Shown piece after piece: positions 24,091-28,627 of a stretch of DNA of 28,627 nt. The stretch comes from Albidovulum sp. (GTDB taxonomy: Bacteria > Pseudomonadota > Alphaproteobacteria > Rhodobacterales > Rhodobacteraceae). A program made the translations under genes and the position numbers. Each line of letters opens with the position of its first letter. Positions within the stretch are counted from its first letter, which is position 1. The stretch is taken from contig JAUQYB010000137.1 in NCBI GenBank assembly GCA_030837825.1, positions 1 through 28,627 on the forward strand, given 5' to 3'. Below the pieces are notes generated by a model that saw only the letters and a program-made list of their open reading frames with translations, did not search any database and had not been told where the DNA came from.

Positions 24091-24440
24091 GGGGGGGCGC
24101 GCTCCGGGCATGTCCTGCGCGCGCCGCTGACTGTCGTTGCGGGTGGCGTGAACCGCCGTGGCAAGGGCAGGGCGACGGGCGGGGCGCTCAGAGCGCGCAG
24201 GCGCGGCCCGGGCCCGACAAGGCCTCCTGACCCCTTTGAATACCTTTCAACGGACGATTGTGGAGCGGAGCGACGGGCGGGATCGGCCCCGGCGATACCC
24301 TGATGTTGAAGACTGGGGCCCTCGGCGCTACTTTCGTCATGCGCCCGAGCCAAGTATCCCGTCTACCCGGGCCTGACCCGCGAAGGATGTGACGTCCTTC
24401 CAGACGCATCACTCCCTCACCACTCGCGATCCCCGCCTCG
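24091..24440. other. 350-bp convergent intergenic stretch, no gene recognised
   Basis: This stretch separates the Trm112-like gene from the convergent hydroxylase gene. Short open frames exist on both strands, but none has a ribosome site, family likeness or codon pattern of a gene. Base composition is locally lower in GC around 24225-24360 than in the flanking genes. A hairpin lies at 24382-24400. No tRNA cloverleaf or known riboswitch was recognised. Confidence 0.5.
24382..24400 (-). terminator. Hairpin downstream of the UbiH-family gene
   Basis: GAAGGATG / CGTCCTTC forms an 8-bp stem (one G-U pair) with a TGA loop, 40 bp beyond the minus-strand stop. The U-run is lacking, so it is a weak terminator candidate. 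Confidence 0.35.
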
Positions 24441-25667
24441 CTACAACCCCACCCCTCTCAAGAGCTTCGGCGGCGTGCCCGCCAGCCCCGCCGCCTGGCG
24501 GATGAAGGCGCGTCTCAGGCCGGGCACGGTGCCGACCGCGCCCATGCCGAGATCCCGCGCCGCGCGCAGGATCGGGTTGTCGTTGGAAAACAGCCGGTTG
24601 ACCGCATCCATCCCGAGCGCCAGCAGGGTGGAATCGAACCGCCGCCAGCGCTGGTAGCGCTCCAGCACCTCCGCCGCGCCGATGTCCTCGCCGCGCCGGT
24701 GTGCCTCCACCAGCACCTCGGCCAGCGCGCCCACGTCGCGGAAGCCGAGGTTCAGCCCCTGGCCCGCGATCGGGTGCACCCCGTGCGCCGCGTCGCCGAC
24801 CAGCGCCACCCGGGGGCCGACATAGGCGTTGGCCAGCGTCAGGTTCAGGGGATAGCTGAACCGCTTGCCTGCCAGCGTGACCGGCCCGAGGAAATCGCCG
24901 AACCGGGGCCGCAGCACCGCCAGGAAGTCCTCGTCCCCCAGCGCCGCGATCGCCTTCGCCTCGGCCTCCGCCTCGCTCCAGACGATCGACGAGCGGTTGC
25001 CGGTCAGGGGCAGGATCGCGAGCGGCCCCGAGGACATGAAGAACTGGTGCGCGATGCCGCCGTGCGGCCGCTCGTGCGCCACCGCGCAGACCAGCGCCGC
25101 CTGGCCGTAGCCCCAGCCGGTCCGCCCGATCCCGGCCCTTTGCGCGGTGCCCGACTGCCGCCCGTCGCAGCCCGCCAGCACCCGGCCCGCCAGCCGCCGT
25201 CCGTCCGACAGCGTCACCGCGATTCCCGCCGGCCCCGCCTCCTGCGCCGTCACCGTCGTGGCGGGCAGGTGGGTGATGCCCGGCTCCGCCCGCATCGCCG
25301 CGAGGAAGGCGGCGTAGAGGTGGCGGTCCTCGACCATGTAGCCGAGGGGGCCTTCCTCGATCTCGGCCGCCTCGAAATGCAGGAAGAACCGCGACGGCCC
25401 TTCGCCCGGCCGGCCATCGCCGGTCTTGATCTCCAGGATCGGCTGCGCCTGCCCGGCGAGCCGCTCCCAGACGCCGACCGCCGCCAGCAGCCGCTGCGAG
25501 GCCACCGCCAGCGCATAGGCCCGGCCGTCGAAGTCCGCCTCGGCCCGCGCCGCCGCCGGCTGCGCGTCGATCACCGCCACCCTCAGCCCCGCCCGCGCCA
25601 GCGCCAGCGCCAGCGCCGGGCCGTTCAGCCCGCCGCCGGTGATGATCACAGCCGCATCGTAACGCAT
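24441..25667 (-). CDS. UbiH/UbiF/COQ6-family FAD-dependent hydroxylase
   Basis: A 408-residue flavoprotein monooxygenase, expected to hydroxylate the aromatic ring of a ubiquinone precursor using NAD(P)H and oxygen, at the inner membrane surface. FAD-binding motifs are all visible: VIITGGGLNGPALALALARAG near the start (Rossmann), LAGCDGRQS (about 165-172), and VGDAAHGVHPIAGQGLNLGFRD (290-311), which is the UbiH-family signature. The first Rossmann glycine region reads TGGGLNG, close to the usual VGGGxxG. A longer frame is open upstream, but the ATG at 25667 begins the family match, and the longer version would overlap the divergent amidase. Which ring position it hydroxylates cannot be read from sequence. 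Confidence 0.9.
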   Translation of the reverse strand: MRYDAAVIITGGGLNGPALALALARAGLRVAVIDAQPAAARAEADFDGRAYALAVASQRLLAAVGVWERLAGQAQPILEIKTGDGRPGEGPSRFFLHFEAAEIEEGPLGYMVEDRHLYAAFLAAMRAEPGITHLPATTVTAQEAGPAGIAVTLSDGRRLAGRVLAGCDGRQSGTAQRAGIGRTGWGYGQAALVCAVAHERPHGGIAHQFFMSSGPLAILPLTGNRSSIVWSEAEAEAKAIAALGDEDFLAVLRPRFGDFLGPVTLAGKRFSYPLNLTLANAYVGPRVALVGDAAHGVHPIAGQGLNLGFRDVGALAEVLVEAHRRGEDIGAAEVLERYQRWRRFDSTLLALGMDAVNRLFSNDNPILRAARDLGMGAVGTVPGLRRAFIRQAAGLAGTPPKLLRGVGL

Positions 25668-25694
25668 CCCCCAAGTATCGCGGCCCCGGCGGGA

Positions 25695-25723
25695 TTGTCC
25701 ATGCGCCGCGCTGCCGCTACCGT
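25695..25723 (+). promoter_or_regulatory. Predicted promoter of the amidase gene
   Basis: TTGTCC (25695-25700), a 17-nt spacer and TACCGT (25718-25723) lie about 26 bp before the ATG. A ribosome site GGAGG follows at 25741-25745. Confidence 0.4.
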
Positions 25724-25749
25724 CCGCAGCGGCGGAAACGGAGGCGGCG

Positions 25750-27078
25750 ATGGCGGAATGGCGGCAGATGAGCGTGGGCGAACTTGGCCGCGCGATCGGG
25801 CGGGGCGAGATCGACCCCGAGGAACTGGCGGCCGCCTTCCTCGACGCGATCCGCGCCCACCCGGCGAAGGACATCATCTATGCCCGCCCGACCGAGGGCC
25901 GCGCGCTCGCCGAGGCCGCGGCGGCGTCGCGGCGGGCGAAGGCGGGGCTCCGGCTCTCCCTCCTCGACGGCGTGCCGGTCTCGTGGAAGGACCTCTTCGA
26001 CACCGCCGGCGTGGCGACCGAGGCCGGCTCGCGCCTGCTGGCGGGCCGCGTCCCTGCGACGGACGCCGAGGTGCTCGGCAACGCCACCGCCCAGGGCCTC
26101 GTCTGTCTCGGCAAGACCCACATGACCGAGCTTGCCTTCTCCGGCCTCGGGCTCAACCCGATGACGGCGACGCCGCCCAACGTCCACGACCCGGCCCGCG
26201 CGCCCGGCGGCTCCTCCTCGGGCGCCGCCGCCTCGGTGGCCTTCGGCCTCGCCGCCGCCGCGATCGGCTCCGACACCGGCGGCTCGGTCCGCATTCCCGC
26301 CGCCTGGAACGACCTCGTCGGCCTCAAGACCACCGCCGGGCGCCTGCCGCTGAAGGGCGTCGTGCCGCTCGTCGAAAGCTTCGACACCGTCGGCCCCCTC
26401 TGCCGCAGCGTCGAGGATGCCGCCCTCCTCCTCGCCGCGCTCGAAGGCGGCCGGCCCGCCGACCTGACCCATGCCACGCTCGGGGGCGCCCGCTTCCTCG
26501 TCCTCGAAACCGTCGCCCATGACGGCATCCGCCCCGAACCCGCCGCGGGCTTCGCCCGCGCGCTCGATGCGCTGAGGGACGCCGGCGCGACGCTGGTGCG
26601 GGGCGCAGTGCCGGAACTCGCCGAGGCGATGGGCCTCTCGGGCGTCCTCTTCACCACCGAGGCCTATGCCACCTGGCGGGCCGAGATCGAGGCCGCGCCG
26701 CAGCGGATGTATCCGCCGATCCTCGAACGCTTCCGCGCCGGCGCCGCCCATTCGGGCGCCGATTTCGTCGCCGCCTGGCGCTGGCTCAGGGCGCTGCGCG
26801 CGGTCTGGGCCGACCGCACCGCCGCCTTTGATGCGGTGCTGGTGCCGACCGCGCCGAACCTGCCGCCCGAGACGGCGAGGCTCCTGTCGGACGAGGCCTA
26901 TTTCGCCGCAGAGAACCTGCTGGCGCTGCGCAACACCCGTATCGCCAACCTGATGGGCGTGCCGGCGCTGACGCTGCCCACCGGTCTGCCGATGACCGGG
27001 ATCACCCTTCTCGGCCGCCCGATGGGCGAAGAGAAGCTGCTCCGCCTCGCCGCTGCGGCGGAGCGGGCGCTGGGCTGA
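25750..27078 (+). CDS. Amidase signature family enzyme
   Basis: A 442-residue amidase of the GatA/amidase-signature fold. The Ser-cisSer-Lys triad is visible: Lys80 in VSWKDLF, the cis-Ser within PGGSSSGAAAS (155-157), and the nucleophile Ser179 in GSDTGGSVRIPA. Other features are LDGVPVSWKD, GKTHMTELAF, GLKTTAGRLPLKGVVPL and the C-terminal NLMGVPALTLPTGL. Neighbouring genes contain no gatB or gatC, and residues around the active site are generic, so this is an amidase of unknown substrate rather than a clear glutamyl-tRNA amidotransferase subunit. It is divergent from the hydroxylase and 279 bp upstream of dapC. Confidence 0.88.
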   Translation: MAEWRQMSVGELGRAIGRGEIDPEELAAAFLDAIRAHPAKDIIYARPTEGRALAEAAAASRRAKAGLRLSLLDGVPVSWKDLFDTAGVATEAGSRLLAGRVPATDAEVLGNATAQGLVCLGKTHMTELAFSGLGLNPMTATPPNVHDPARAPGGSSSGAAASVAFGLAAAAIGSDTGGSVRIPAAWNDLVGLKTTAGRLPLKGVVPLVESFDTVGPLCRSVEDAALLLAALEGGRPADLTHATLGGARFLVLETVAHDGIRPEPAAGFARALDALRDAGATLVRGAVPELAEAMGLSGVLFTTEAYATWRAEIEAAPQRMYPPILERFRAGAAHSGADFVAAWRWLRALRAVWADRTAAFDAVLVPTAPNLPPETARLLSDEAYFAAENLLALRNTRIANLMGVPALTLPTGLPMTGITLLGRPMGEEKLLRLAAAAERALG

Positions 27079-27286
27079 GACCGGCATCGGACCGGCCCGG
27101 CTCCCCCCACCGGTTCCCCACGGAGCGCGCACGCCGGGGGCGGGCGCGGTCCGTGGCTGCGCCACGGGAAGGGTGGCCCCCGCCGCGTCCAACCCGAATC
27201 GACCGCGCTTCCTGGCCCCGCCCGCCTGCCCGGGGCGCAAAAGCCACAATTCCCCCGCACCAGCCCCCGGAAAGCATTGCTTTTTC

Positions 27287-27315
27287 TGGACCGGCGCGCG
27301 CGCCGGCGCTAGATT
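27287..27315 (+). promoter_or_regulatory. dapC promoter with a perfect palindrome as spacer
   Basis: TGGACC (27287-27292), 17 nt, and TAGATT (27310-27315) form a candidate promoter about 43 bp upstream of the dapC ATG. Its spacer consists almost wholly of the 16-bp perfect palindrome CCGGCGCGCGCGCCGG (27291-27306). Confidence 0.45.
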
Positions 27316-27357
27316 GGCGCCGAACGGGGCGGCATGATCCCGGCAATTGAGGCAGCA

Positions 27358-28584
27358 ATGACGTTTCCCGAGCGGTTTTCGAACCTTCCGGAATATGCGT
27401 TTCCGCGCCTGCGGAAACTCCTCGACCCCCACCGACCGGGGGGCGAGCCCGTCGACATGACGATCGGCGAGCCGCGCCATCCGGTCCCCGATTTCGTCGG
27501 CCCGATCCTCCAGGCCCATGTGGCCGAATTCAACCGCTATCCGCCGAACGACGGCACGCCCGGCCTTCTCGCCGCCATCGCCGGCTGGATTCGCCTGCGC
27601 CACGGCGCAGACCTCGGCCCCGACCGGATCATGGCGCTCAACGGCACCCGCGAGGGGCTCTTCGACGCCTGCCTCGCGCTCTGCCCCGAGGTGAAGCGCG
27701 GCCAGCAGCCCGCCGTCCTCATGCCGAACCCGTTCTACCAGCCCTACGCCGCCGCCGCGCTTGCCGTCGGGGCCGAGCCTGTGTTCGTCCCCGCCACCGC
27801 CGCCACCGGCTTCCTGCCCGACTACGCATCGCTGCCGCCGGCGCTCCTCGACCGGGTGGGGGTGGCCTATGTCTGCTCGCCCGCCAACCCGCAGGGCGCG
27901 GTGGCGCCGCGCGACTGGCTCGCAGAACTGATCCGGCTCGCCGAGAAGCACGACTTCGTGCTCCTGTCGGATGAATGCTATTCCGAAATCTGGCGCGACC
28001 ATCCGCCGGTGGGCGCGCTCCAGGTCGCCGACGAGACCGGCGCCGACCCCGAGCGCGTCGTGGTGATGAACTCGCTTTCCAAGCGGTCGAACCTCGCCGG
28101 GCTCCGCTCGGGCTTCGTCGCCGGCGGGCGCGAGGCGGTCGCCCGCTTCCGCCAGCTCCGCGCCTACGGCGGCGCGCCGCTGCCGCTCCCGGTCCAGCAT
28201 GTGTCCGAACGCGCTTGGTCGGACGAGGCGCATGTCGCGGCGAACCGCGCCCTCTATCAGGAAAAATTCCGCATCGCCGACAGGGTCTTTGCCGGCGTGC
28301 AGGGCTATCAGGGACCCGAGGGCGGCTTCTTCCTCTGGCTCCCGGTCCCCGACACGGCCGGCACCGGGGGCGGCACCGGGGGCGGCACCGGGGGCGGCGA
28401 CGGCGAGGCGGCGGCGGTGAGACTCTGGCGCGAGACCGGGGTGCGCGTGCTCCCCGGCGCCTATCTGGCGCGCGAGGTCGCGGGCCACAATCCGGGCAGG
28501 GGCTACATCCGCGTGGCGATGGTGGCCCCGAAGGAAGACATGCGGCGCGGGCTCCAGTTGCTCCGCGACTGCCTTTTCGGTTGA
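27358..28584 (+). CDS. dapC: Succinyldiaminopimelate transaminase (DapC-type aminotransferase)
   Basis: A 408-residue fold-type I PLP aminotransferase that transfers an amino group from glutamate to N-succinyl-2-amino-6-ketopimelate in diaminopimelate synthesis. Motifs: FPRLRKLLDPHRPGGEPVDM and MTIGEPRHPVP at the start, NRYPPNDGTPGL, NGTREGLFDACLAL, VCSPANPQGAV, LLSDECYSE (Asp205) and MNSLSKRSNLAGLRSGF with PLP-binding Lys242. Two in-frame ATGs exist; 27358 is chosen because GAGG lies five bases upstream and the protein then begins MTFPERFSNLPEYAF, as in relatives; 27334 is the alternative. A tandem Gly-rich insert (about 334-348) is unusual in this family. The assignment to DapC rather than a generic aminotransferase rests on these motifs and on the apparent ftsK neighbour. 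Confidence 0.85.
   Translation: MTFPERFSNLPEYAFPRLRKLLDPHRPGGEPVDMTIGEPRHPVPDFVGPILQAHVAEFNRYPPNDGTPGLLAAIAGWIRLRHGADLGPDRIMALNGTREGLFDACLALCPEVKRGQQPAVLMPNPFYQPYAAAALAVGAEPVFVPATAATGFLPDYASLPPALLDRVGVAYVCSPANPQGAVAPRDWLAELIRLAEKHDFVLLSDECYSEIWRDHPPVGALQVADETGADPERVVVMNSLSKRSNLAGLRSGFVAGGREAVARFRQLRAYGGAPLPLPVQHVSERAWSDEAHVAANRALYQEKFRIADRVFAGVQGYQGPEGGFFLWLPVPDTAGTGGGTGGGTGGGDGEAAAVRLWRETGVRVLPGAYLAREVAGHNPGRGYIRVAMVAPKEDMRRGLQLLRDCLFG
28360..28395 (+). repeat. 12-bp tandem repeat (3 copies) inside dapC
   Basis: Three exact consecutive copies of GGCACCGGGGGC encode a Gly/Thr-rich segment (TGGGTGGGTGGG) between the beta-strand FFLWLPV and the helix VRLWRETG. The frame is kept. Slippage could change the linker length without frameshift. 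Confidence 0.85.
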
Positions 28585-28595
28585 GGGACGAGGGA

Positions 28596-28627
28596 ATGGC
28601 ATCCTACCAGGCACGGCAGCGCGATCC
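28596..28627 (+). CDS. ftsK: Start of probable FtsK DNA translocase gene (partial)
   Basis: The window ends after 10 full codons: MASYQARQRD, then an incomplete codon. Rhodobacterales FtsK proteins commonly begin with a similar MASYQxRxRDP sequence, and dapC is often followed by ftsK in that group, so FtsK is the best guess. GAGGGA lies just before the ATG, 11 bp after the dapC stop, so the two may be cotranscribed. With so few residues this is a neighbour-based call. Confidence 0.55.
   Translation, partial: MASYQARQRD

Noticed and set aside
25717..28614. 965-codon open frame on the minus strand
   Set aside because: Antisense to the amidase and dapC, both of which have complete active sites; composition is typical of a GC-rich shadow frame.

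Overview
The window is GC-rich (coding third positions almost all G or C). Its gene content points to an alphaproteobacterium of the Rhodobacterales (Rhodobacteraceae/Paracoccaceae). The main clues are a homologue of the Rhodobacter capsulatus gene transfer agent (GTA) head-spike base protein, a VPLPA-CTERM sorting signal, the gene set around dapC and the apparent start of ftsK, and the succinylase-type dapD/dapC pair. No rRNA, tRNA, insertion sequence, CRISPR array or replication origin was found.

Region 1 (1-6.4 kb) is a surface-polysaccharide block. It holds the tail of an unidentified gene, a Wzz/GumC-type chain-length protein (52-1584), a CpsD/CapB-type BY-kinase (1639-2463), a convergent VPLPA-CTERM exosortase substrate (2554-3216, minus), a family 2 glycosyltransferase (3540-4421), and a secreted right-handed beta-helix protein with a repetitive Gly/Ser/Thr linker (4497-6419, minus). 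Two perfect hairpins separate the convergent pairs.

Region 2 (6.4-12.4 kb) is the least ordinary part. A short spike base protein of the Rcc01079 type (6805-7065) faces a 747-residue SGNH/SASA-like esterase with a LamG-like C-terminal domain (7151-9394, minus). Upstream of the esterase lie a membrane-anchored SGNH hydrolase (9636-10337, minus) and a hexapeptide-repeat acyltransferase (10342-10851, minus), with a divergent GT4 glycosyltransferase (11196-12392). Read together, one side could build and O-acylate a surface glycan, and the other side could bind or de-acylate it next to a GTA/phage-type spike. That functional link is inference.

Region 3 (12.4-19 kb) is metabolic. pncA-pncB form an NAD-salvage operon. 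A P1-family peptidase converges on an M20 amidohydrolase, which is divergent from a TetR regulator overlapping a PLP aminotransferase: a likely regulated module for a peptide- or amide-type substrate.

Region 4 (19-28.6 kb) is conserved housekeeping DNA: a LOG-family phosphoribohydrolase, dapD, a GlcG/HbpS-like protein, a low-affinity iron permease-like protein, a conserved hypothetical, a CnoX/YbbN-type thioredoxin-TPR protein, a Lon N-terminal-domain protein, a Trm112-like protein, a UbiH-family hydroxylase, an amidase, dapC, and the first codons of probable ftsK. dapD and dapC give two consecutive steps of the succinylase route to diaminopimelate and lysine. Several promoters in this half fit an alphaproteobacterial sigma-70 pattern (TTG-rich -35, 17-nt spacer, TA-starting -10), judged by eye only.
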